Part shown: in pieces, positions 1 through 8,076 of the stretch | Layout of the letters: every line of letters begins with the position of its first letter | How positions within the stretch are numbered: position 1 is the stretch's first letter | Assembly (NCBI GenBank): GCA_027622905.1 | Contig: JAQBVV010000015.1 | Location: forward strand, 1 to 38,856 | Direction of reading: 5' to 3' | DNA: 38,856 bases | Origin: Acidobacteriota bacterium | GTDB taxonomy: Bacteria; Acidobacteriota; Vicinamibacteria; Vicinamibacterales; UBA2999 | Made by a program: the position numbers and the translations under genes | The notes under the pieces: generated by a model | The model's input: only the letters and a program-made list of their open reading frames with translations | Databases searched by the model: none | Told to the model about the DNA's origin: nothing

Positions 1-67
1 CGCCATAGTGGGCGCGCAGCACGAGGGAATGTGACCCTCACAACGATTACTCGGTCGGGCTCCTAGG

Positions 68-1186
68 CTACGCGACCGTCACTTCCTTCGTGAGATACAC
101 GTCCTGGATCGCGTTGAGCAGCGCGACACCATCCCGCATGGGCCGCTGGAACGCCTTCCGCCCCGAGATCAGACCCGTGCCGCCAGCGCGTTTGTTGATG
201 ACGGCGGTCGTGACCGCTTCCTTCAGGTCGCTCGCCCCCGAGGACGCGCCACCTGAATTGATCAAGCCCGAACGCCCCATGTAGCAGTTGGCAAGCTGAT
301 ACCTGGTCAGATCGATCGGATGATCGGAGCTCAACTTTGAATACACGGCCTTGTGCGTCTTGCCGAACTTCAACGCGTCGAACCCGCCGTTGGTCTCCGG
401 AAGCTTCTGCTTGATGATGTCGGCCTGGATCGTCACGCCCAGATGGTTCGCCTGTCCGGTCAGATCCGCGGCCACGTGATAGTCGGCGTCCTTCGTCTTG
501 AAGGCCGGGTTCCGCATGTAGCACCAGAGCACCGTGAACATGCCCAGTTCGTGGGCGTGCTGGAACATCTGCGTCACCTCCTGGATCTGCCGCTTGGATT
601 CCTCCGATCCGAAATAGATCGTGGCGCCAACACCGACCGCCCCCATCTCGAACGCCTGCTCAACGCTGGCGAATGCGATCTGATCGTAGGCATTCGGGTA
701 GGAGAGAAACTCGTTGTGGTTGAGCTTGACGATCAGCGGGATCCGGTGCGCGTAACGCCGCGCAACGGACCCGAGCACGCCGAGCGTCGAGGCGACGGCG
801 TTGCAACCCCCCTCGATCGCCAGCTTCACGATGTTCTCGGAATCGAAGTATGCCGGGTTGGGCGCGAACGACGCGCCGGCCGAGTGCTCGATGCCCTGAT
901 CGACCGGCAGGATCGACACGTAGCCAGTGCCGCCCAGCCTGCCGCTGTTGAACAATGTCTGGAGGCTCGTCAGCACGCGCACGGGCCGATCCGAACCCAT
1001 GTGGATCCGCTCGATGAAATCCGGACCGGGCAGGTGGAGATTCTGTTTCGGGATGGTTCGACACCGATGCTCGAGCAGCCCCGCCGACCCTCCGAGAATC
1101 GCCTCGATCTGTCTGAGGCCCGAACCATCCTGGCTCGTGCCTGCTGATTTGCCTGTTGCGTTTCGTCCTCGCGAGCTTTTCGCCAC
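68..1186 (-). CDS. fbaB: class I fructose-bisphosphate aldolase (FbaB/DhnA-like); exact start uncertain
   Basis: 372 aa ORF with [37 protein letters not shown] and [18 protein letters not shown], typical of class I FBA. Confidence 0.88.
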   Translation of the reverse strand: MAKSSRGRNATGKSAGTSQDGSGLRQIEAILGGSAGLLEHRCRTIPKQNLHLPGPDFIERIHMGSDRPVRVLTSLQTLFNSGRLGGTGYVSILPVDQGIEHSAGASFAPNPAYFDSENIVKLAIEGGCNAVASTLGVLGSVARRYAHRIPLIVKLNHNEFLSYPNAYDQIAFASVEQAFEMGAVGVGATIYFGSEESKRQIQEVTQMFQHAHELGMFTVLWCYMRNPAFKTKDADYHVAADLTGQANHLGVTIQADIIKQKLPETNGGFDALKFGKTHKAVYSKLSSDHPIDLTRYQLANCYMGRSGLINSGGASSGASDLKEAVTTAVINKRAGGTGLISGRKAFQRPMRDGVALLNAIQDVYLTKEVTVA

Positions 1187-1276
1187 TATGCAGTCACCTC
1201 GGTTTCAGATCCTACCACTGGGCCGCCTGCGCATCTGGCGCTTCGGCGAGCCCCGCCGGAGCGGTCCACTTCGGGC

Positions 1277-1380
1277 TAGAGCGTTTTTCGATTTCGTGTA
1301 GACCGAAAAACGCGGGAAAGCGCTTTTCGAAAAGGCCTGGCCACTGCGAGAAGCCCCAGACCGAAACGAAAAGCGCTCTA
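1277..1380. repeat. palindromic interspersed element, copy A (104 bp)
   Basis: TAGAGCGTTTTTCGATTT...AACGAAAAGCGCTCTA; near-identical to 16027-16133 and 36953-37056. Confidence 0.9.
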
Positions 1381-1390
1381 ATCAGACCGT

Positions 1391-2599
1391 TCAGCAAGCG
1401 CTGATGCGTGGGGGCTCCGGCGGCCCGACCTTGGCGGAGGCGGGGAATTCGAAGTCTTCCACGACGGCCTCGGCCACCGCGCGATCGACGAGCTCCTCGA
1501 TCGGCAGCGCCGCTTCCCCCGCCTCGATCTGCGCCAGCCGGGCCTTGGTCAGCGGGTTGCGCGGCGTGAACAGCGTGCAACAGTCCTGGTCCGGAATGAT
1601 GGAAATCGGATAGCTCCCCAGCCGGATGGCCTCGGTGGTTATCTCATCCTTGTCCATGCCGATCAGGGGCCGAAACACCGGCAACGTGACGACATTTTCG
1701 ACCACCGCGAGGTTCTCGAGCGTCTGAGACGCGACCTGGCCAACCACGTCGCCGGTGACAAGCGCCTGCGCGCCTCGCGCCAGACCGATGCGCTCGGCGA
1801 TCCGCATCATCAACCGGCGATACACGATGACGCGCATCGGACCTGGCACGGCGAGCACGACCTGCTGCTGAATCTCCCCGAAGGCGACCAGGAACAGCCG
1901 CGACCGCTGCTGCCACCCGGTCAGCAAGGTCACCAGCTCACGCGCTTTCTCCTGTGACGCGCGCGAAAGGATCGGATAGCTGTGGAAGTGCACGAACGTC
2001 ACCGCGCAGCCCCGCTTCATCATCCGGTGAGCCGCGACGGGAGAGTCGATCCCACCCGACAGCAGGCATGCGACACGTCCGGCGGTACCGGTCGGCAAGC
2101 CCCCGGCGCCTCGCTCCTTGCCGAAGCAGTAGAACGCTTCGTCCGACAGCAGCTCCACATGCACGACGAGTTCGGGATTGCCGAGATCTACCTTCCATCC
2201 GCGAGCCTCCTGGATGCGGCCACCAACCTCCCGCTCCACCTGCGGCGACGTGAGGTGAAACCGCTTGTCGGCCCGCTTCGCCGACACCCGGAAGCTGCTG
2301 CACGTCCGATCGCCGAGATCCTGAAGGATGGCCGCGGTCAAGGCGTCGATGTCCAGCGCCGTCCGACCCGCATACGAGAAGTTCGCGATACCGAACACCC
2401 GCCGCACGCGATCGCCGACGTCTTCGCGTGTGGCAGTGGGACCGAGGACGATCTCGATGCGCCCCATCAGGGAGCGTACAGCCTTGACGTCGAGGTCGGA
2501 CACCGCGGTGCGAAGGTTCCGTACGAGCCGCCCTATGAACCAGGGACGGTTCTTCCCCTTGAGCGCGATCTCCTGGTAGTGGATGACGAGTGAATTCAT
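1391..2599 (-). CDS. thiI: tRNA uracil 4-sulfurtransferase ThiI (form without rhodanese domain)
   Basis: MNSLVIHYQEIALKGKNRPWF N-terminus, CLLSGGIDSPVAAHRMMKRG PP-loop, THUMP-like region. Confidence 0.92.
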   Translation of the reverse strand: MNSLVIHYQEIALKGKNRPWFIGRLVRNLRTAVSDLDVKAVRSLMGRIEIVLGPTATREDVGDRVRRVFGIANFSYAGRTALDIDALTAAILQDLGDRTCSSFRVSAKRADKRFHLTSPQVEREVGGRIQEARGWKVDLGNPELVVHVELLSDEAFYCFGKERGAGGLPTGTAGRVACLLSGGIDSPVAAHRMMKRGCAVTFVHFHSYPILSRASQEKARELVTLLTGWQQRSRLFLVAFGEIQQQVVLAVPGPMRVIVYRRLMMRIAERIGLARGAQALVTGDVVGQVASQTLENLAVVENVVTLPVFRPLIGMDKDEITTEAIRLGSYPISIIPDQDCCTLFTPRNPLTKARLAQIEAGEAALPIEELVDRAVAEAVVEDFEFPASAKVGPPEPPRISAC

Positions 2600-3942
2600 G
2601 GACCTTCAGGCGCGGCGAGCGACGCCGCCATGTGCCCGCTCACGACGGCACCTTCGATGGTAGCCGGCAGGCCCGTGTCGATCCAGTCGCCCGCCAGAAA
2701 CAACCCTGGCACACCGGTCGTGGCAGCGGGACGCGGCGGCTGCCCGGGCGCCACGGAGAACGACGCACGTTTCTCGCGCACGACGACGCCCCGGACCAAC
2801 GATGCGGATCGCGCTAGTGGCAACGCGTCGCCCACCTCCTTGACGGCCAGCGCGACCAGAGCCTCGTTGCTGCGGGACACGACCTCCTCTGCGCCGCTCG
2901 ACACGAGAGACAGGTGCGACGCCTGCTCGCCGAAGACGGCTCGCTTGTCGAACACCCACTGAAGCGTTCGGCCCGGGAGCCCGACCAGCGTTCGCTCCGT
3001 CACGACCCGGTCGAACCAGAGGTTCACCGTGACGATCGGCGATGCCGCGGTGTTCGCCGCCGCCTCCAGGATCGGTTGCAGCGCGACCGGCCGTCCGGGA
3101 AACACATCGGAGAGCGCGTGCCACGGCGCTGCGCAGATGACCGAGCGGGCGGTCATCCGCTCAGCACGAACCGCCACCTGCAACGCAGGGTGTCCGGCAG
3201 TCGATCCGTCGGCCGCGCACTCGATGCTCGCGACAGCGCCGGTTCTGACCGAGCCGCCGTGCCGCTCGATGTAGTCGCGAGCCGGTAAGGCGTACAGCTC
3301 GTCGAGCGGTTTCAGCGGCAAGGCCAGAGCGGCCGCGCGGGGGCCGCCGCTGAACATCCGCTCCAGCACGCTGAGAAACGACGCAGCCGCGGCGCTGTCG
3401 ATCGACTGGTTCAATGCCGCCACCGCCAGCGGTTCCCAGAGCACCTCGATCAGGCGCGGCGTCTGCCCGTAGCGCAACAGCCACTGGCGGACGGTTTCGG
3501 CATCACCCGGCGACGGGCTGCGCCCGGGACCCCGGATGGCACCGCGCATGCCGAGCGCGGCCATTCGATCCCGCCAGCCAAGCGCCTTCCAGCTCAAGAT
3601 GCCAACCAGCAGGTGAAACGGCGATGGCAGAGCGGGGCAGGCAAGGCGCGACCAGTGGCCCTCCCTGTCGATGATGTCGACCGCCAGCCGGCTCTGCAAC
3701 CGCACGTTGGATTCAGCGCCGATCCTGCGGAGAAAACGGAACGTCTCGTCGTAGCAGCCGAACAACACGTGCTGGCCGTTGTCCACGCGTTCGCCCGTCG
3801 AGGGATCGGTGAACGCCGTCGCCCGTCCGCCGAGCGTGGGTCTGGCCTCGAGAACCAGCACGCGCGCACCCCGCTCAGCCAGCGCGGTGGCCGCGCTCAG
3901 CCCGGCGAAGCCAGCGCCGACCACGATCGCGTCGGGGTTCAC
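2596..3942 (-). CDS. hpnE: hydroxysqualene dehydroxylase HpnE (FAD-dependent); GTG start
   Basis: VNPDAIVVGAGFAGLSAATALAERGARVLVLEA dinucleotide fold, C-terminal GLFLAGDWIDTGLPATIEGAVVSG; adjacent to hpnD and hpnC. Confidence 0.88.
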   Translation of the reverse strand: MNPDAIVVGAGFAGLSAATALAERGARVLVLEARPTLGGRATAFTDPSTGERVDNGQHVLFGCYDETFRFLRRIGAESNVRLQSRLAVDIIDREGHWSRLACPALPSPFHLLVGILSWKALGWRDRMAALGMRGAIRGPGRSPSPGDAETVRQWLLRYGQTPRLIEVLWEPLAVAALNQSIDSAAAASFLSVLERMFSGGPRAAALALPLKPLDELYALPARDYIERHGGSVRTGAVASIECAADGSTAGHPALQVAVRAERMTARSVICAAPWHALSDVFPGRPVALQPILEAAANTAASPIVTVNLWFDRVVTERTLVGLPGRTLQWVFDKRAVFGEQASHLSLVSSGAEEVVSRSNEALVALAVKEVGDALPLARSASLVRGVVVREKRASFSVAPGQPPRPAATTGVPGLFLAGDWIDTGLPATIEGAVVSGHMAASLAAPEGP

Positions 3943-4844
3943 CGGTGGGCTTTCGGCGTGGGATCCTGAGCGCCGGGACCGGGGCGACCGGGCCTGAGTC
4001 GTGAGGGCACGGTCCGGGCCCAGATCCGCAGCGCGATCAGCGCGCGCGCTGGACGAGGCACGCGAATGCGGCGACTGAAGACATCGTAGCCGGCGCGCTC
4101 GATGCGCCGCAGTATCCCGAAGTAGATACCGCCCATGATCTCGGCGGCCACCAGACTTCGCGCGTCGACTCGCGGGAGGACGGCGGCCGCCCGCGCGTAG
4201 TACTCCCGCGCCCGTTCGCACTCGAAGCGCAGCAGATCGCGCACCGCTGGCGTGACCTGCCCCTGCCGGAGCGCGTCCTCGGTGACGCCAAACCGTTCGA
4301 GGTCCTCGACGGGCAGGTACAGGCGTCCCTGCTGCAGGTCGGCGGCCACGTCACGGACGATGTTGGTCAACTGCAACGCCATGCCGAGGTCCACGGCGTA
4401 CGTCCGTGACGCCGGATCCCTGTAGCCAAAGATCTCGATGCAGATGAGGCCGACCGTCGATGCGACGCGCCGGCAGTAGTCCGCGAGCGCCTCGAAGGTG
4501 GGGTACCGAACGTCGTCGAGGTCCATCGCCACGCCGTCGATCAAGTCCTCGAACGGTGCCCGCGGCAGATTGAACTCTCGTATGTAGGGCTTCAGCGTCT
4601 TGCCCTGCGAGGTCTTCGGACCGCCGGTCCCGGTTCGGGCGCCTTCCTGTTCTACGTAGCAGGCCTCCAGTTCGGCGCGCCACATCGACAACTCGGCAGC
4701 AGCGCTTTCCGGCGCAGCGCTGTCAGCCGCCTCATCCACCGCGTCGTCAACAGCACGGCAGAAATCCCAGACGGCGACGATCGCGCGGCGCTTCCGCGCA
4801 GGCAGCACAAGAAACGAATAGTAAAAACTGGTGTCTCGGCTCAT
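3939..4844 (-). CDS. hpnD: presqualene diphosphate synthase HpnD
   Basis: MSRDTSFYYSFLVLPARKRRAIVAVWDFCRAVDDAVDE and LQLTNIVRDVAADLQQGRLYLP aspartate-rich motifs. Confidence 0.9.
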   Translation of the reverse strand: MSRDTSFYYSFLVLPARKRRAIVAVWDFCRAVDDAVDEAADSAAPESAAAELSMWRAELEACYVEQEGARTGTGGPKTSQGKTLKPYIREFNLPRAPFEDLIDGVAMDLDDVRYPTFEALADYCRRVASTVGLICIEIFGYRDPASRTYAVDLGMALQLTNIVRDVAADLQQGRLYLPVEDLERFGVTEDALRQGQVTPAVRDLLRFECERAREYYARAAAVLPRVDARSLVAAEIMGGIYFGILRRIERAGYDVFSRRIRVPRPARALIALRIWARTVPSRLRPGRPGPGAQDPTPKAHR

Positions 4845-5797
4845 CGGCCGCCTCCGCCAGGGCTCCTGCGCCCAGGCGACCGCCGACCGTCTGCCAGTGG
4901 CTGATACTGACCGGGCCACGCGAGCATTCGCCACGCAATCCACGGCACGTCGAGGGCACCGAGGGTTGGCCGCTGCCCCGCGACGTCGAAGTGCACATCC
5001 CCGAGGCGGTCGAGCACGCGCGTACCCCCCAACCACGTTGCCCGAAGCTCGTAGCGCAACCGGCCACGGAGGGCCTCGCACAACGGTTTCCCGGCCTCGA
5101 AGAGGGTGCGTGTGCGGACCGCGGCCGCCGATATTGCCTTCTGCCAGGCCGGCGTGATTCGACCCTCCGCGAGATCCTCCTCGCGCGCGCCGTGGAGTTG
5201 CCGCTCCTCCAGCGGCAGGTACACACGGCCCCGCGCGTAGTCAGTCGTCAGGTCCTGCCAGAAGTTGGTGAGCTGCAAGGCCGTGCAGATATCGTCGGAC
5301 CACGCGTCCAGCTGCGTCTCGGTCTTTCCGGAAATACGCAACACGATGCGCCCGACCGGATTGGCCGATCGCCGGCAGTAGTCCAGCAGATCGGCCCACG
5401 TGTCGTAGCGGGCCACGTCCACGTCCTGCCGAAACGCGCTCAGGAGATCTTCGAACAGGCCAACGGGCAACGAACAGTCCTGGATGGTTTCGCCGAGCGC
5501 CACGAAGATGTCTCCCGCGTTCGACGGCTCGCCGGCTTTCGGAGGCGCGCCTGCCCCATGGCCCGAGACCGCCTGAGCCAACCGCTGCGCCCAGCCGTCC
5601 AGAAGCTCCTTCCGCTGCTCAGCCGTCCACTCCCCTTCGTCGGCGAAATCGTCGGCCGCACGGGCGAACGCGTAGACGGCCGCGACGTGACGTCTGGTGC
5701 GCCGCGGCAGGAGCAACGACGCTACGGGAAAGTTCTCGTAGTGATGTCGTGCGTCGCGCCCGCAGGAGGCGTACGCCTCCTCGCTGGCTGTTACCAC
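4841..5797 (-). CDS. hpnC: hydroxysqualene synthase HpnC; GTG start
   Basis: HYENFPVASLLLPRRTRRHVAAVYAFARAADDFADEG and LQLTNFWQDLTTDYARGRVYLPLEE. Confidence 0.88.
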   Translation of the reverse strand: MVTASEEAYASCGRDARHHYENFPVASLLLPRRTRRHVAAVYAFARAADDFADEGEWTAEQRKELLDGWAQRLAQAVSGHGAGAPPKAGEPSNAGDIFVALGETIQDCSLPVGLFEDLLSAFRQDVDVARYDTWADLLDYCRRSANPVGRIVLRISGKTETQLDAWSDDICTALQLTNFWQDLTTDYARGRVYLPLEERQLHGAREEDLAEGRITPAWQKAISAAAVRTRTLFEAGKPLCEALRGRLRYELRATWLGGTRVLDRLGDVHFDVAGQRPTLGALDVPWIAWRMLAWPGQYQPLADGRRSPGRRSPGGGGR

Positions 5798-6330
5798 TCG
5801 ACTTCCGGTTCGCCAGCCCTGTGGTTCACCGCTCGCGCCATCACGAACAGCAGATCCGACAGGCGGTTCAGGTAGACCACCAGCACCGGATCCACCGCGT
5901 CGGTGCCAAGCGCGATCACGCGACGCTCCGCCCGCCGGCACACGGTGCGCGCCAGGTGCAGGAGTGAACCCGACCGGGATCCACCTGGCAGGATGAAACT
6001 GCGCAGCGGGGGCGTCTCGGTCTCGAGCCGGTCGATCAGCTGTTCGAGCCGCTCCACGGTCTCGGCCGTGATCGCGGTCTTGGTCACTCGCGCGGCAATC
6101 CGAGCCGAGGGGTCGGCCAGACAGGCGCCAACCGCGAACAGATCCTTCTGGATCGACTCCAACGACGCGGCAAGTTCGCTGCCGACACCGGCAGCCCTCG
6201 CTGCCCCGAGACAGGCATTCAACTCGTCCACCTCGCCGTACGCATCGACGCGGGAATCCGTCTTCGACACCCTCGTGTTGTCGAAGAGCGACGTCTCGCC
6301 GCTGTCGCCGGTCTTCGTGTAGATCTTCAC
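5791..6330 (-). CDS. PduO-type cob(I)yrinic acid a,c-diamide adenosyltransferase
   Basis: MKIYTKTGDSGETSLFDNTRVSKTDSRVDAYGEVDELNACLG and RTVCRRAERRVIAL. Confidence 0.93.
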   Translation of the reverse strand: MKIYTKTGDSGETSLFDNTRVSKTDSRVDAYGEVDELNACLGAARAAGVGSELAASLESIQKDLFAVGACLADPSARIAARVTKTAITAETVERLEQLIDRLETETPPLRSFILPGGSRSGSLLHLARTVCRRAERRVIALGTDAVDPVLVVYLNRLSDLLFVMARAVNHRAGEPEVEW

Positions 6331-6429
6331 CGGTGAATTATAGGTGCCCGGACCTCTCCGATTGCCGGCCGGGGCGTGCCAGCGACGCGGCGCTGCCCCG
6401 CCGCATCAACCCAACTACAATGCCTGCCG

Positions 6430-7851
6430 ATGCCCCGGGACACCTCCCCGCTTGCCGCGCTGCCGTCGGTGGACCGTCTCCTCGGCCACCAAGCGGCGGA
6501 AGTCCTGGTCCAGGCCAGCGGCCGAACGGCCGTGACCGACGCTGTTCGTCGTGCCCTGACCGCGGTGCGCGAGGAACTGCTGGCGGGCGGTACGCCCGAG
6601 ATCACCGAGAGCGGTCTACTCGACCGTGTTGCGGGGGAACTGCGCGTCCGCGCGCAGCCGTCGCTGCGACCGGTATTCAATCTCACGGGAACGGTACTGC
6701 ACACGAATCTCGGCAGGGCCCAGCTTCCTCCGGAGGCGATCGAGGCGATGTCGGCTGCCGCGCGCGCGCCAACCAACATCGAGTTCGATCTGGGCACCGG
6801 GAAACGCGGCGACCGCGATGAGCACCTCGAGGCCGCGCTGTGCCGGCTGACCGGCGCGGAAGCCGCCACCGTCGTCACCAACAACGCGGCCGCCGTCCTG
6901 CTGGTGCTCAATACGCTCGCCCTGCGCAAAGAGGTGCCCACCTCCCGAGGCGAGCTGATCGAGATCGGCGGGTCGTTCCGGATGCCGGACATCATGCAGC
7001 GGTCGGGGTGCAGGCTCCGGGAGGTCGGCACCACCAACCGCGTCCACCTTGCCGACTTCGCCGATGCGATCGGCCCGAAGACGGGACTCGTCATGAAGGT
7101 CCACACGAGCAACTACGAGGTGGTGGGCTTCACCGCCGGCGTGCCGGAGCAGGAACTCTCGGCACTCTGCCGCGATCGAGGCGTACCCTTCGTCGTCGAT
7201 CTGGGCAGCGGGACGCTCGTTGACCTCGAACGGTACGGCCTGCCGCACGAACCGACACCGGCCGACGCGCTGGCCAACGGCGCTGATGTCGTCACCTTCA
7301 GCGGCGACAAGCTGCTCGGCGGCCCGCAGGCGGGCATCATCGTCGGGCGCGCGGATCTCATCAAGGCGATCCGGCGCAATCCACTCAAACGGGCGCTACG
7401 AGTCGACAAGTTGACGACAGCCGCGCTGGGCGCCGTGCTCGACCTGTACGCCGACCCTGACCGACTCGGCGAGCGGCTGCCGGTGATCCGGTTGCTGTCC
7501 AGACCGGCTCAGGACATTCACGCGCTTGCGGAACGGCTCCTGCCCGCGATGAGGTCGGCGGTGCACGGCGTCGCCTCGGCGGACGTCATCGAATGTGACA
7601 GCCAGGTCGGCAGCGGGGCTCTACCGACACGCACGATCAAAAGCGCGGGCCTCGCGGTCCGCCCGGTCGCCAGCCGAGGCAAGGGCAAGATCCTTCAGCG
7701 CATCTCCGCGGCGTTCAGGGCCCTTCCGATGCCCGTCATCGGCAGGATTCAGGACGACGCTTTCCTCCTCGATTGTCGATGCCTCGAAGACGAGTCGGCG
7801 TTTGAAGCGCAACTCAAGGGACTCGCCGCCTGCTGGAACGAGACGTCCTGA
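6430..7851 (+). CDS. selA: L-seryl-tRNA(Sec) selenium transferase SelA
   Basis: LPSVDRLL, NLTGTVLHTNLGRA, VVTNNAAAVLLVL, FSGDKLLGGPQAGIIVG (PLP lysine), PVIGRIQDD. Confidence 0.96.
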   Translation: MPRDTSPLAALPSVDRLLGHQAAEVLVQASGRTAVTDAVRRALTAVREELLAGGTPEITESGLLDRVAGELRVRAQPSLRPVFNLTGTVLHTNLGRAQLPPEAIEAMSAAARAPTNIEFDLGTGKRGDRDEHLEAALCRLTGAEAATVVTNNAAAVLLVLNTLALRKEVPTSRGELIEIGGSFRMPDIMQRSGCRLREVGTTNRVHLADFADAIGPKTGLVMKVHTSNYEVVGFTAGVPEQELSALCRDRGVPFVVDLGSGTLVDLERYGLPHEPTPADALANGADVVTFSGDKLLGGPQAGIIVGRADLIKAIRRNPLKRALRVDKLTTAALGAVLDLYADPDRLGERLPVIRLLSRPAQDIHALAERLLPAMRSAVHGVASADVIECDSQVGSGALPTRTIKSAGLAVRPVASRGKGKILQRISAAFRALPMPVIGRIQDDAFLLDCRCLEDESAFEAQLKGLAACWNETS

Positions 7852-7852
7852 T

Positions 7853-8057
7853 CCGGACATCACTTGTGTTGAGTAGCCGCGAACCCTTGAGTCGGCGTGA
7901 CTCGGGTAACAGCAAGAAGGGGCTGGAGGCTGACCGCCTGGCGAGACTCTCGCAGCTAGCTGGAAAGATAAACGGAGGCCGTGCTATATCGGCCGGAAGC
8001 GCCTTCTTGCCGCGCCGACGAGCGGGTTCGCGGATGCTCAACACAAGTGATGTCCGG
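7853..8057. repeat. 205 bp nested imperfect palindrome (21 bp perfect terminal inverted repeats) in the selA/selD 3'-3' gap
   Basis: CCGGACATCACTTGTGTTGAG at 7853-7873 is the exact reverse complement of 8037-8057; further inner matches CCGCGAACCC/GGGTTCGCGG, GTCGGCG/CGCCGAC, GCAAGAAGG/CCTTCTTGC. Confidence 0.85.
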
Positions 8058-8076
8058 TAGAGCGCTACGTAGCGCG

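Noticed and set aside
63-524. Many long antisense or shifted-frame ORFs (e.g. 63-524, 353-1147, 1982-2593, 7981-9483, 19663-21354, 33061-34452)
   Set aside because: They overlap well-supported genes on the other strand or frame, have Arg/His/Gly-rich low-complexity composition typical of high-GC shadow ORFs, and show no recognisable motifs.
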